From Devosia epidermidihirudinis (GTDB taxonomy: Bacteria; Pseudomonadota; Alphaproteobacteria; Rhizobiales; Devosiaceae): a stretch of 64,000 nt of DNA. A model generated the notes under the pieces. The model saw only the letters and a program-made list of their open reading frames with translations, was not told the origin of the DNA and did no database searches. Position 1 is the stretch's first letter. Each line of letters opens with the position of its first letter. Both the position numbers and the translations under genes were made by a program. Positions 52,764-61,795 of the stretch are shown in pieces. The stretch is from positions 62,001 through 126,000 of the forward strand of contig NZ_LANJ01000016.1 in NCBI RefSeq assembly GCF_000971295.1. Reading direction: 5' to 3'.

Positions 52764-53135
52764 GGCTGGTTTTTTGTGGTGTAAGCATTGTGTGTTTGAA
52801 GCAGCGGGCCTGCACCACCACCAGTGGCGGTTCGACGCGTTGCCATACCATGAGCGCAGGGAAACGCTGCCGTGTAGATAGCCGCACCCATTCTACAAAC
52901 CCGGCGTCAACCATAACCTGAGTCACGATAATGATCTCGGTGGAGGCATCAGGCTTTGTCGGAACCTTTTCCCACACCCCGTTGTGAATGTGGTGCGAGC
53001 GGACCCGAAAAGCTCAGAGGACGTGTATTTGTAGCACGTCTTCACGATAAAGCATCGCCAGTAGCCCAACCCGGCGCCCCGTGAGATAGCCAGGCGCCGG
53101 CAAGAGCATCGCTCAAAATTCCCGTAGCGATGCCC
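52764..53135. other. Gene-free stretch after the catabolic operon
   Basis: No gene is supported here. The longest minus-strand frame (ending inside the SDR gene) has no recognisable motif. The stretch lies between the operon end and the integrase remnant and may be worn island DNA. Confidence 0.5.
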
Positions 53136-53301
53136 TCACGCCTGCGCGACACCCGCCATAAGCAGAGCCTGCTTGCGGGTGTGCGTTGTGCTGCACCTAT
53201 GGGAATACGGATCCTTGAGTCGAATCCGGAGTCAAATCGACCGGCACACGGATCTGGAAGGTCCAGGTCGAGCCTTTGCGAACCAGATACTTGGCGCACA
53301 T
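53136..53301 (-). pseudogene. Remnant of a tyrosine integrase
   Basis: From an ATG at 53301 the minus strand reads MCAKYLVRKGSTWTFQIRVP, the N-terminal start of many alphaproteobacterial tyrosine recombinases (DUF6538-like), and stops at 53197. After a +1 frameshift the same strand continues with a STTHTRKQALLMAGVAQA segment, typical of the next helix, up to a stop at 53136. The rest of the gene, including the catalytic R-H-R-Y, is missing. It points away from and lies just beyond the 3' end of tRNA-Ser, where integrases usually sit. Two GGGAGTAC direct repeats just upstream (53304 and 53316) could be arm-type sites. Confidence 0.65.
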
Positions 53302-53375
53302 GAGGGAGTACTTTCGGGAGTACAACCGCGCATGCCAAAGTCAGCAAAGCCAAGGATATCAAGGGTTTGAATTTA

Positions 53376-53465
53376 TGGCGGAGAGAAAGGGATTCGAACC
53401 CTTGAGACGGTTCCCCGCCTACACACTTTCCAGGCGTGCGCCTTCGACCACTCGGCCATCTCTCC
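53376..53465 (-). tRNA. tRNA-Ser (GGA anticodon)
   Basis: On the minus strand the gene starts GGAGAGATGGCCGAGTGG, has anticodon GGA (CTGGAAAG loop), a long class II variable arm, T-loop GGTTCGAATCC and an encoded CCA end. All arms pair. Its 3' end faces the integrase remnant. Confidence 0.96.
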
Positions 53466-53532
53466 GCATCGCCTGTCCTCGGGCTGGAAAACGCCGGAGG
53501 GGTCAGCTGGTTGGCCGACGCGAGCGAGGCGC

Positions 53533-53560
53533 AATATACTTATCGGCGGGGTTAGCGCAA
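53533..53560 (-). promoter_or_regulatory. Probable promoter of tRNA-Ser
   Basis: On the minus strand TTGCGC (53555-53560) and TATATT (53533-53538) are spaced by 16 bases and lie about 70 bases before the tRNA 5' end. Confidence 0.5.
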
Positions 53561-53707
53561 GTGATCACGTCAATGAGATGACGATTGTTTTGCGTTCGTG
53601 CCATTCCCATCTTGTGAGCGAGGCCGCGGGCATGGCAAAAAGACTTATGCACGGGGTGAATAGCTGGATCAGCCTTAACTTATCCCCGCCTGGCGCCGGG
53701 AAATGGA

Positions 53708-54031
53708 ATGCGGTTGGTCTTTAGAATATTGGGCACCTGGTTGATTGGCCTGGCGGTGGTGTTGATTGTCGTCGACGGGACGAAGTCGCTTGGTGCCAAC
53801 GCATTGGTCCTGACCACGCTGGATGATTACTGGTCGCAACTTCACGAACCCAGTCTGGCGGCTGTGGAAGATTTTTTCGCCACACGGTTTTTTGCCGACC
53901 TGCTGGATGCGGCCTTCAGGGCCGTACTGAATTATCCCGCCTTTGCCGTGATCGGCGTGCCGGGAATTGTGCTAGCCCTGCTGGGACGCGCGCGCCGCCG
54001 CGATCGATTCCTGCAGCAGGACCAGATCTGA
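53708..54031 (+). CDS. Small membrane protein of unknown function
   Basis: 107 residues with two hydrophobic helices ([17 protein letters not shown] near the N-terminus and [14 protein letters not shown] near the C-terminus) and a basic tail (RARRRDRF). The loop between them is acidic and aromatic ([24 protein letters not shown]). The layout resembles conserved small inner-membrane proteins of Hyphomicrobiales. It ends 41 bases before msrA and may share its promoter. No function is assigned. Confidence 0.75.
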   Translation: MRLVFRILGTWLIGLAVVLIVVDGTKSLGANALVLTTLDDYWSQLHEPSLAAVEDFFATRFFADLLDAAFRAVLNYPAFAVIGVPGIVLALLGRARRRDRFLQQDQI

Positions 54032-54072
54032 GGCGCACGCCAAGCGTGCCGCCGCGCCTGAAAGGAAACGTC

Positions 54073-54735
54073 ATGTTCTTCAAAACCAAGCCGACGAATC
54101 TGCCGAGTGCCGCCGAGGCCCTGCCGGGTCGCGACACCGAAATGAGCATTGTTGCCAGTCACTTCGTCAACGGCCAGCCGATCAAGGGACCCTATCCCGA
54201 GGGTGCAGAGACGATCTATCTGGGCCTTGGGTGCTTCTGGGGCGCGGAGCGCCTGTTCTGGGAGCTGCCCGGCGTGATCGTGACGGCTGTGGGCTATCAG
54301 GGCGGCATCACCCCCAACCCGACCTATGAAGAGGCCTGCACGGGCCTCACCGGCCATACCGAGGCGGTCAAGGTTGTGTTCGATCCCAAGATCATCAGCC
54401 TCGAGACGGTGCTGAAGAGCTTCTGGGAAGAGCATGACCCCACCCAGGGCATGCGCCAGGGCAATGACGTGGGCACGCAATATCGCTCGGCCATCTACAC
54501 GACAACGCCGGAGCAGGCCGAGATCGTGGCCAAGAGCCGGGCGTCCTATCAGGCGGCCCTCAGCGCCAAGGGGCTGGGCACCATCACCACCGAGATTTCC
54601 CCGGCTGGCCCGTTCTACTATGCCGAGACCTATCACCAGCAATATCTGGCCAAGAACCCGAACGGCTATTGCGGTCTGGCAGGGACGGGCGTGTCGTGCC
54701 CGATCGGTCTTGGCGTGACGGCTGCGGCCGAATAA
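54073..54735 (+). CDS. msrA: Peptide-methionine (S)-S-oxide reductase MsrA
   Basis: 220 residues from [10 protein letters not shown] with AAAGGA upstream. Nucleophile motif [10 protein letters not shown] (C54), then [26 protein letters not shown] and the conserved [21 protein letters not shown]. The C-terminus keeps two cysteines (NGYCG and VSCP) that recycle the enzyme by disulfide exchange. It repairs oxidised methionine in the cytoplasm. It is followed by a strong terminator. Confidence 0.96.
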   Translation: MFFKTKPTNLPSAAEALPGRDTEMSIVASHFVNGQPIKGPYPEGAETIYLGLGCFWGAERLFWELPGVIVTAVGYQGGITPNPTYEEACTGLTGHTEAVKVVFDPKIISLETVLKSFWEEHDPTQGMRQGNDVGTQYRSAIYTTTPEQAEIVAKSRASYQAALSAKGLGTITTEISPAGPFYYAETYHQQYLAKNPNGYCGLAGTGVSCPIGLGVTAAAE

Positions 54736-54785
54736 TCCCAGACGCTATCCCCGCTTACCGGGGGCATCGAATCAGCTCAAATTGC

Positions 54786-54815
54786 GCCGATCCGGGTTAA
54801 CCGGGTCGGCTTTTT
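54786..54815 (+). terminator. Rho-independent terminator of msrA
   Basis: GCCGATCCGG (54786-54795) pairs with CCGGGTCGGC (54801-54810, one T-G pair), followed by TTTTT. Confidence 0.9.
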
Positions 54816-54845
54816 GTTCACAGACTGTTAGCAAAACGAGACGGC

Positions 54846-55244
54846 ATGGGTGAACATTATCGGCCGATAATGCGGCGAATTGAATTCGAGCGCTTCGTGC
54901 TGACCCTTCAGGGCGCCACGCTGGTGCGGCAATGGCGCGATGACTCGGTCGCCAAGGTCGGCGGCAAGATCTTTGCGCTACTCGACGATGATCCCGGTGA
55001 GCTCTGCTTCAAGGCGTCAGACATGGCCTTTGACCTGCTCTGCGACCTTGATGGTATCCGCCCCGCGCCCTATTTCGCCCGTGCGCGCTGGGTGGCAGTT
55101 TCAGAGGCCAGCCAGCTCAGCGATGACGAGATCCGGGCCTATATCACCGAAGCCCATCGCCTGATCGCGACCAAACTGACGCGCAAACTGCGCGCCGATC
55201 TCGATCTTGAAGATCTTATTGCGGCAGCACCGCAAAGACCTTGA
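54846..55244 (+). CDS. MmcQ/YjbR-family protein
   Basis: 132 residues of the YjbR fold: VAKVGGKIFALLDDDPGELCFKA is the conserved central hairpin and PYFARARWVAV the family's late motif, followed by two C-terminal helices. Proteins of this family are small DNA-binding-like proteins of unknown role. Its 3' end overlaps the convergent GT-C gene by 29 bases, so the two transcripts are antisense to each other there. Confidence 0.85.
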   Translation: MGEHYRPIMRRIEFERFVLTLQGATLVRQWRDDSVAKVGGKIFALLDDDPGELCFKASDMAFDLLCDLDGIRPAPYFARARWVAVSEASQLSDDEIRAYITEAHRLIATKLTRKLRADLDLEDLIAAAPQRP

Positions 55245-56988
55245 GCGCAGCATCCGGCAGGCTCACGTCTTCGAGCCAGGCGGGCAGGGCGTCCCGGGCA
55301 TAGAGATTGACGAAGCTGTCTTCGGCGCGGTCGGGCAGACCCTGCATCTCGGCCATACCGGGGCAGATGACGACGAGGCCGATGCCGCGCTCGTCCAGAA
55401 TGGTGCGGGCTTCGGCAATCGGGTCATTGAAGAAGCGGAAGGCGTCACGCACGCCCTGCTGATTGCGATGATAGGGCGCAGCGACGACCGCGTGCGGCGT
55501 ATAGAGCAGCATATGGGCGCCCAGATCGATTGGCGTCATCATTCGCTCGGCTGGAATGGCCGCCAGGTCTTCGAAGGCCGACGGCATCATGCAGGGGGAC
55601 TTGCTGGTGCGCGCCTCGGCCACTTCCTGGGTCCGCGCCGGCAGGGCATAGCCGATGACCAGCGTGAGCAGGGTGCCGGCAAAGATGACCCAGCTGCCCA
55701 CCAGAGCCAGGGCGGACCAGACACTGGCCTTGGCGAGATAGCGTTGGCGCACCACGACGATCAGCCAGGCGGCGGCCGGCATGGCGGGCATGAGGGCCAG
55801 TCGGGCGCCGCGCACCTGCGCGAACATGACCAGCGCTGACAACAGCAGGAACACCAGCAGTGCCGCCCATTCGGCGCGCTCCTCTTGGACGCGCACCAGA
55901 CGATAGACGATGACGCCCAGCCCGATCAGTGTCGGCAGGCCGACGGCCAGAACCGCGGGTTGCTGCAGCACGACGGTAGTCCACGGCATGGCCTCGTTGA
56001 TCGAGGCGATCCAATTGGCCTGCAGCCACGGATCGAGCGCGGCATAGGGACCCTTGAGGCATTCCGGATAGAGGGCAACGACGACGGCAAGGCCAGCCAG
56101 CGCCAGCGCGCCCAGCCAGAGCAGACGCTGCCAGGCCTGACGCGGCGCAGGCAGGAGCGTCACGATGGTGAAGGCGGCGGCCACAACCAGGGCGACACCA
56201 ACATAAACCGGCGAGAGCACGTCACAGGCGGCCTCAAACCAGCGGCTGGGCGGGCGATAGAGGGCCAGATGCACAATGGAGCCAATGGCAAAGGTCAGGC
56301 CGAACAGGCGGGCAGTGCGGCCACGCGTGGGATCCAAAACCCAGATAAAGCCGAACACCAGCGCGGCGGCAGCAATGGTGGGGATGGATTCGGTGGCGAT
56401 AGCGATGGCGGTGGCCGAAAGCAGGCCCGCCGCAATGGCATAGCGCGGGCGCTGGATGGCTTCGATGGTCACCCAGGCGATGGCGAGCGTCAGCACAATG
56501 ATGACATTGTGGTGGTCGACGCGCCCCGGGACGAACTCGCTGATGATGGATGGCGCCAGCAGCGGCAGGATCAGCGCGGGAAAGACACCGGCCGGGCCGA
56601 CCAGGCGGAGCGCCAGCCGGGCGCTCAGCCACAGCAGCACGGCCAGCAGCGCCAGTGGCCAGACATAGCCGACAGCGATATCGGCACCAGCCAAGCCAAA
56701 GAACGGGCGGAACAACAGGGTCAGCGCCGCCAGCGGCAGATCGACCAGCCGCGACCAATGGATTTCGGCGCCCCAGGGTGTGTTGAGGCGCTGCTGGATC
56801 AGATCGTACCAACCCTGGCCGTTGATGAAGTCGTGCACCACCACCATTCGCATGGCGTCATCGGTATCGTTGAAGAATGCATCATCATGGGCGCCAATGG
56901 CGTTCCGCATGATCAGGATGAACAGGGCCAGAAGAAAAGCGCCGGCGACATACCGCAGATCGGGTTTGGTGGTGGATTGACCGGTCAC
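55216..56988 (-). CDS. GT-C-type multi-membrane glycosyltransferase-like protein
   Basis: 590 residues with about 11-13 membrane helices. The first periplasmic loop carries an acidic cluster FNDTDDAMRMVVVHDFINGQGWYD, and the second EIHWSRLVD, the GT-C (oligosaccharyltransferase/mannosyltransferase) layout. The last 120 residues form a soluble periplasmic domain (LPARTQEVAEARTSKSPCMMP onward). Such proteins transfer sugars from lipid-linked donors to proteins or lipids. No partner gene is next to it, and the acceptor is unknown. Divergent from the MFS gene across a long palindrome. Confidence 0.75.
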   Translation of the reverse strand: MTGQSTTKPDLRYVAGAFLLALFILIMRNAIGAHDDAFFNDTDDAMRMVVVHDFINGQGWYDLIQQRLNTPWGAEIHWSRLVDLPLAALTLLFRPFFGLAGADIAVGYVWPLALLAVLLWLSARLALRLVGPAGVFPALILPLLAPSIISEFVPGRVDHHNVIIVLTLAIAWVTIEAIQRPRYAIAAGLLSATAIAIATESIPTIAAAALVFGFIWVLDPTRGRTARLFGLTFAIGSIVHLALYRPPSRWFEAACDVLSPVYVGVALVVAAAFTIVTLLPAPRQAWQRLLWLGALALAGLAVVVALYPECLKGPYAALDPWLQANWIASINEAMPWTTVVLQQPAVLAVGLPTLIGLGVIVYRLVRVQEERAEWAALLVFLLLSALVMFAQVRGARLALMPAMPAAAWLIVVVRQRYLAKASVWSALALVGSWVIFAGTLLTLVIGYALPARTQEVAEARTSKSPCMMPSAFEDLAAIPAERMMTPIDLGAHMLLYTPHAVVAAPYHRNQQGVRDAFRFFNDPIAEARTILDERGIGLVVICPGMAEMQGLPDRAEDSFVNLYARDALPAWLEDVSLPDAALKVFAVLPQ

Positions 56989-57060
56989 GGCGAGGTCCTG
57001 TGTGCAATGGTGGCCGACAGTGATCCAGCGCGAGTTAATATCGGGTGCAGGCGCCGGGCG

Positions 57061-57102
57061 CCCGCATAATTAAACAAGCAATTGCTTTTTTAATTATGCG
57101 GG
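57061..57102. repeat. 42-base near-perfect palindrome
   Basis: The sequence from CCCGCATAATTAAA (57061-57074) through the core AAGCAATTGCTT to TTTAATTATGCGGG (57089-57102) is self-complementary at 20 of 21 pairs with no spacer. It lies 40 bases upstream of the MFS start and 72 bases upstream of the GT-C gene start. Confidence 0.85.
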
Positions 57103-57142
57103 TCTATGACGGCTGCAGATTTCTTTTCCGAAAGTACCTTTC

Positions 57143-58573
57143 ATGTCCGCCAATTCTAGCTCTGGCAGCTGGGCCGAAATCTTTGTGCCGCGCTACGCGA
57201 CCGTCACGCTGATCCTCTGCCTCGGTGTGGCGCTGCTGGCCTTCAACTCCTTCCTTGCCACCATTGCCCTGCCCACCGCCGTCGGCGAGATGGGGGGCGT
57301 CGCGCTGATTTCCTGGGCGCTGACGCTGTTTCTTGTGTTCGCCATTGTCGGCGGCTCGGGCGCTGCCCTGTTCAAACAGCGGCTCGGTTCGCGCAACGCC
57401 CTGCTCATTTCCTCCAGCGTCTTTCTGATCGGCACCCTGATTGCTGGCACCGCCGGTTCGATGGAACAGGTGCTGGTGGGCCGCGCCTTGCAGGGTCTGG
57501 GCGAAGGCATTGTTGCGGCGATCTGCTTTGCGCTGATCCCGGAACTGTTTCCCTCCCGCCTCGTGCCCAAGGTGTTTGGCCTGCAGGCCATGATCTGGGC
57601 CATTGCCGCCTTTGGTGGTCCCGCTGTGGCGGGCCTTCTGACCGAGATGGTGTCCTGGCGCGCGGCCTTCCTCGTCAGCGTGCCGCTGGTGTTGATCTTT
57701 GCCGTCATGGTGATGTTCGTCGTGCCGGTGAAAAACGCCACCAATGTCGCCAATGCCGGAACCTTCCCCGGCCTGCGTCTGCTGTTTATCGGCGTGGGCA
57801 TCATGCTGGTCGCGCTGGCCGCGCTGGCTCCACCCCTGCCGGCAACAGCCCTGCTGATTGCTGCTGGCGCGCTACTGGTGGCGGCGGTCTGGCTTGATGG
57901 CCGCAGCCGTGACCGGCTGATGCCGCCCGACGCATTCCGTCCGATCTCGGTGGTGGGCACCGGGCTCTGGATGGTGCTGCTGATCAATGTGGCGGCGGCC
58001 GGTTCGGCGGTCTACCTCGTGCTGGTGCTGCAGGAAATGTGGCACTACGGCCCGACCCTGGCCGGGGCGATGGCGGCAGTGCTGGCGGTGGCCTGGAGCG
58101 CCTCCTCGATCACGGTGGCCAATGTGCGCCAGAAGGAAACCCGCAAGATCCTGATCAAGGCCGGTCCAACCCTGATCGGCACGGGTCTGGCGCTGGTGCT
58201 GGTCGGTCTGCAGCTTGATCAGGCGGCCATCGTCGTCATCGGTCAGCTGACCATCGGTTCGGGCTTTGGTATCTGCAACGGCTATCTGAACCTGACCATG
58301 ATGGAAGCGGCCAGCGACGCCGAGCGCGATCGCACCTCGGCCCTGTTGCCGACGACCCAATCGGCCGGCAATGCCATCGGTGCAGCGCTGGCGGGTGTGG
58401 CCGCCAATGCGGCGGGGCTGGCAACGGCGGTGACCGCCGCCGACTACAAGATCGCCGTGGTGCCGATCTATGTGCTGGGCGTGGCAGTGGCCATTGTCGC
58501 GGTGCTGGCAGCCTGGCGCATGGTGAGCCTTGTGCGTCCGCAGGACGTCAATTCCAGCTTCGCCGTCGGCTAG
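57143..58573 (+). CDS. MFS transporter
   Basis: 476 residues with 12-14 membrane helices. Motif A-like loop KQRLGSRNALLISS after helix 2, a conserved Arg-rich GRALQGLGEGIV (motif B), and GPAVAGLLTEMVSWRAAFL (motif C, as in drug antiporters). It resembles DHA2-type or related drug/metabolite exporters. The palindrome just upstream suggests control by a TetR-like repressor not seen in the window. The gene ends 66 bases before the convergent peroxiredoxin gene. Confidence 0.9.
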   Translation: MSANSSSGSWAEIFVPRYATVTLILCLGVALLAFNSFLATIALPTAVGEMGGVALISWALTLFLVFAIVGGSGAALFKQRLGSRNALLISSSVFLIGTLIAGTAGSMEQVLVGRALQGLGEGIVAAICFALIPELFPSRLVPKVFGLQAMIWAIAAFGGPAVAGLLTEMVSWRAAFLVSVPLVLIFAVMVMFVVPVKNATNVANAGTFPGLRLLFIGVGIMLVALAALAPPLPATALLIAAGALLVAAVWLDGRSRDRLMPPDAFRPISVVGTGLWMVLLINVAAAGSAVYLVLVLQEMWHYGPTLAGAMAAVLAVAWSASSITVANVRQKETRKILIKAGPTLIGTGLALVLVGLQLDQAAIVVIGQLTIGSGFGICNGYLNLTMMEAASDAERDRTSALLPTTQSAGNAIGAALAGVAANAAGLATAVTAADYKIAVVPIYVLGVAVAIVAVLAAWRMVSLVRPQDVNSSFAVG

Positions 58574-58577
58574 GCAC

Positions 58578-58606
58578 AAAAAAGGGCGGCAGGAGTGCTG
58601 CCGCCC
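58578..58606 (-). terminator. Rho-independent terminator of the peroxiredoxin gene
   Basis: GGGCGGCAG (58584-58592) pairs with CTGCCGCCC (58598-58606); on the minus strand the stem is followed by TTTTTT (58583-58578). It also lies just after the convergent MFS stop. Confidence 0.9.
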
Positions 58607-58638
58607 AGATCGTCAGGGGAGAAACCGCAGTCGCGGCA

Positions 58639-59274
58639 TTAGCCGCGGGGCTGTGGCACAATGCGCAGGTATGGCTTCAGTTCCGTCCAGCCTTCGGGAT
58701 ACTTCACCTTGGCGGCCTCGTTGGACACAGCTGGAACGATGATCACGTCATCGCCATTGTTCCAGTTCACCGGGGTCGCGACCTGATGCTTTGCCGTCAG
58801 CTGCAGGCTGTCGATAACGCGGATCACTTCATCGAAGTTACGGCCCGTCGAGGCTGGGTATTCGATCTTGAGCTTGACCTTCTTGTCCGGCCCGATGACG
58901 AACACCGACCGCACGGTCAGGGTGTTGTCGGCATTGGGATGGATCATGTCGTACTTGCGGGCGACTTCGCCCTCGGTATCGGCCAGCAGCGGGAAGTTCA
59001 GCGCCGTGCCCTGGGTTTCGGCAATATCGGCAGCCCAGCCAGCATGGTCTTCCAGCTTGTCGACCGACAGGCCCAGCACCTTGACGCCGCGCTTCTCAAA
59101 TTCGGGCTTCAGCTTGGCGGTATAGCCCAGCTCGGTGGTGCAGACCGGGGTGAAATTCTTGGGATGGCTGAACAGCACTGCCCATGACCCATCGATATAG
59201 TCATGGAAATGAATCTGACCTTCGGTGGACTCAAGGGTGAAATCGGGGGCGATATCGCCGATCAGAATAGACAT
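58639..59274 (-). CDS. 1-Cys peroxiredoxin (Prx6 type)
   Basis: 211 residues from MSILIGDIAPDF with GAGGA upstream; the in-frame extension upstream is not protein-like. Peroxidatic Cys in HPKNFTPVCTTELG and conserved Arg in the LTVRSVFVIGPDKKV segment. The Prx6-type C-terminal extension (PVNWNNGDDVIIVPAVSNEEAA-like) is present, and there is no resolving Cys. It detoxifies hydrogen and organic peroxides. It is a single gene with its own terminator. Confidence 0.95.
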   Translation of the reverse strand: MSILIGDIAPDFTLESTEGQIHFHDYIDGSWAVLFSHPKNFTPVCTTELGYTAKLKPEFEKRGVKVLGLSVDKLEDHAGWAADIAETQGTALNFPLLADTEGEVARKYDMIHPNADNTLTVRSVFVIGPDKKVKLKIEYPASTGRNFDEVIRVIDSLQLTAKHQVATPVNWNNGDDVIIVPAVSNEAAKVKYPEGWTELKPYLRIVPQPRG

Positions 59275-59469
59275 GCTCTTGCTTTCCTCGCGCGTCCCTG
59301 TGGGGACGGGTAACCTTCGCTCTAGAATATCGTACTGCGGGCACCGCATAGAAGCGCCACCCCGCGAAATCTTTTTATGTTCTAAGGGTCTAGCGCGCCA
59401 TGTTTTTCCATGGCGTGCCGGATTTTGAGAATGACGGGATTCCAGCCAGAAAAATCGTGCCAAACGGGC

Positions 59470-59970
59470 CTATTTTGGGCGGGCCGGCGCACCATTGGTC
59501 CAGGTCACCTGCTCGGTGTTGAGCGGGATGACGGAAAGGCTCATCTTGGCGCTGCCCTGCTGCAGTTCGCGCGAATGGGCGAGATAGACCAGCGCATTGT
59601 TGGCCGCGTCATACATGCGCGTGACGCGCAACGACTTCCAGATCAGCGAACGGCCTTCCTTGAAGATCTCCTCGCCGCCTGAGCGGGTGGAGATATTGCC
59701 GATGGTGATGGGGCCGACCACCGAGCAATCCAGTGCCGAATAGGACGGGTCTTCAAACCAGTTGCCCTGGCTCAGCCGATCGAGGAAGGAGCGGTTGAAA
59801 TAGGCCAGGTGGCAGACAACGCCCTGCACCTGGGGGTCGGCGACGGCGTCGATGGCAATATCATTGCCGGTCCAGTCGACCCCCACTGTGCCAACACCGC
59901 GGCTGTCGCCGCAGGCTGCAAGGGTCACGGCGACGACGGCAGTCATGGCGAGGGCGGCGAAGCGGTTCAT
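59470..59970 (-). CDS. creA: CreA-family protein
   Basis: 166 residues. The signal sequence ends in LAAC (Cys 20), so it is probably a lipoprotein. The family block is IAIDAVADPQVQGVVCHLAYF with Cys and SYSALDCSVVGPITI with Cys, positioned to form a disulfide, plus GEEIFKEGRSLIWKSLRVTRMYD. CreA is a periplasmic or envelope protein of unknown function. It lies 51 bases downstream of the amino-acid permease gene on the same strand. Confidence 0.92.
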   Translation of the reverse strand: MNRFAALAMTAVVAVTLAACGDSRGVGTVGVDWTGNDIAIDAVADPQVQGVVCHLAYFNRSFLDRLSQGNWFEDPSYSALDCSVVGPITIGNISTRSGGEEIFKEGRSLIWKSLRVTRMYDAANNALVYLAHSRELQQGSAKMSLSVIPLNTEQVTWTNGAPARPK

Positions 59971-60021
59971 CGGCGGGCTCTCCTGTGGTTGAGCGATAGA
60001 TGGGTATCTTTGGCGCTATGG

Positions 60022-60825
60022 CTAGTGGCGGTGGTCATTGCGCAGACGCTTTTCCAGCAGACGCACCAGCAGCGAGAGCGTGATGGTCATGGTGAGATAG
60101 AGGAACGCCACGACATTATAGGTCTCAAAGAACTGGAACGTGCCGGAGGAATAGACCTTGCCCAGCTGGGTGATGTCCTGCACCCCCAGCGCCGAGACCA
60201 GCGCGGAATCCTTGATCATCGACACGAAATCATTGGCCAGAGGCGGCAGGATGGTGCGCAGCGCCTGGGGGAAAATGATCAGCCGGAAACACTTCCAGCG
60301 GGTGAACCCCAGGGCCCGCGCCGCCTCGATCTGCCCACGATCCACCGACTCGATGCCGGCGCGGAAAATTTCGGCGATGAAGGCCGAGTAGCAGATGGTC
60401 AGCGCCAGAATGGCCCGCCAGACGAAGTCGAAGTCGCGAATGGTGATGGCGCTGCCAAAGGGGCCGAGCAGCCAATTGACCCCCGATACCGCCCAGGGCG
60501 CACCGACAAAGGCGACGTAAAACAGAAACACCAGCACCGGAATGCCGCGAATGATCTCGACATAAAACGCCGCGATCTCGCGCAAGACCCGATTGCCCGA
60601 CGTGCGCGCCAACGCGACCAGAAGGCCAATAAAGGTTGCGGCGGCAAAGGCGACGGCGGTGACCCAGAGCGTGGTGACAATGCCGCCCGAGAGCACGCGG
60701 AAAATCTGCGCATAGCTGTCGCTGCTGGCAATGCCCCAGACGCCGAGCACGAACAGCAGCCCGATGGCGAGCAGCCACCACGGCATGCGGGACAGAATGG
60801 AAGGCGGACGCGGTCTATAGGTCAT
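60022..60825 (-). CDS. Polar amino acid ABC transporter permease
   Basis: 267 residues, HisM/GlnP type with about five helices and the EAA loop ([34 protein letters not shown]). The segment [15 protein letters not shown] is the usual family motif. The binding protein lies 152 bases upstream on the same strand. No ATPase gene is adjacent, so the complex must borrow one encoded elsewhere. Confidence 0.92.
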   Translation of the reverse strand: MTYRPRPPSILSRMPWWLLAIGLLFVLGVWGIASSDSYAQIFRVLSGGIVTTLWVTAVAFAAATFIGLLVALARTSGNRVLREIAAFYVEIIRGIPVLVFLFYVAFVGAPWAVSGVNWLLGPFGSAITIRDFDFVWRAILALTICYSAFIAEIFRAGIESVDRGQIEAARALGFTRWKCFRLIIFPQALRTILPPLANDFVSMIKDSALVSALGVQDITQLGKVYSSGTFQFFETYNVVAFLYLTMTITLSLLVRLLEKRLRNDHRH

Positions 60826-60937
60826 GGCTGGTTATAAGGGTCCGCAGGCTCGTCGTCGGCACTGGAGGCCGCCTCCCGCTGAGGGGAGATCAGGAGGGAT
60901 GGGCGCAGATCAGGGTCAATCGACCCACACCCTTGAT

Positions 60938-60958
60938 CCCTCCCCACAAGGGGGAGGG
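60938..60958. repeat. Intergenic hairpin after the amino-acid binding-protein gene
   Basis: CCCTCCCC (60938-60945), loop ACAAG, GGGGAGGG (60951-60958). The sequence type is common between genes in Hyphomicrobiales. It lies 20 bases after the binding-protein stop, as in the two sugar operons of this window. The surrounding 60880-60940 region holds further GATCAGG/CCTTGATC inverted segments. Confidence 0.6.
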
Positions 60959-60977
60959 CGATGACTGCAGGGCCCGA

Positions 60978-61787
60978 TTACTGCGCGGAATTGTACTCGT
61001 AGAACCACTTCTGCTGCAGCGCATCGATGGTGCCGTCGGCCTTGATCTGGGCGAGGGCGGCGTTGATGGGCTCGACCAGGTCCGAGCCGGGCGTCAGGAT
61101 GAAGCCGAAATCTTCCGAACCGAGCGGCTCGCCGACGACTTTGAACGCACCGGGATTGGCGCCGATATAGCCATTGGCCGAAGTCTGATCCATCAGCACG
61201 GTATCGACGTCGCCCGACTGCAGCGCCTGCACCGAAGCGCCGAAGGTGTCGAACAGCTTGATGCGCGGATTGGCTTCATCGCCGTCGAGCACGTCATAGA
61301 CAGCGACGTAGAAATTGGTGGTGCCGGCCTGGGCACCCACCAGCAACTTGTCGTCCGGGGCAAAGCTTGCCGCATCCGTGAAGCGGGTTTCGTCAGCGCG
61401 CACCAGCATCAGCTGCTGGCTGGTGAGGTAGCTGTCGGAGAACTCGATGAGGTCGGCGCGGTCTTCATTGATGGTGATGCCATCCATGCCGACTTCAAAC
61501 TGACCGTCGCGCACGGCCTGGATCATCACGTCCCAGCTCGAGAGCTGCCAATCAACCTTGGCGTTGAGGCGCTTGGCGATCTCGTTGAACAGGTCATATT
61601 CAAAGCCGACGCTCTCGCCGGTCTTGGGGTCGACGAAGTTCAGCGGCACATAGGCATTTTCGGTGACGGCGACGATGGTGCGGCCCGCCAGATCGGGCAG
61701 CGCGACCATGTCGAGAGCCTGAGCAGAACCGAGGCCGAGCGTAACGGTGGCCGCTGCGGCGGCAAGAGTCTTGGCGAAAGGCAACAT
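60978..61787 (-). CDS. Amino acid ABC transporter substrate-binding protein
   Basis: 269 residues. The signal peptide ([24 protein letters not shown]) is followed by the SBP_bac_3 fold: [51 protein letters not shown], and the C-terminal [11 protein letters not shown]. Arg and Asp residues of the amino-acid site are in place, so a polar amino acid is likely. A hairpin covers the possible ribosome binding site just upstream. Confidence 0.93.
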   Translation of the reverse strand: MLPFAKTLAAAAATVTLGLGSAQALDMVALPDLAGRTIVAVTENAYVPLNFVDPKTGESVGFEYDLFNEIAKRLNAKVDWQLSSWDVMIQAVRDGQFEVGMDGITINEDRADLIEFSDSYLTSQQLMLVRADETRFTDAASFAPDDKLLVGAQAGTTNFYVAVYDVLDGDEANPRIKLFDTFGASVQALQSGDVDTVLMDQTSANGYIGANPGAFKVVGEPLGSEDFGFILTPGSDLVEPINAALAQIKADGTIDALQQKWFYEYNSAQ

Positions 61788-61795
61788 GAGGCGGC

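Noticed and set aside
52714..52977. Minus-strand 87-codon frame after the last SDR
   Set aside because: No ribosome binding site or recognisable motif, and it ends inside the SDR gene. It may be worn island sequence.
53359..53374. Inverted copy of the tRNA-Ser T-arm (TCAAGGGTTTGAATTT) as an attachment site
   Set aside because: Only about 12 of 16 bases match and the orientation is inverted, so it is not a convincing att repeat.
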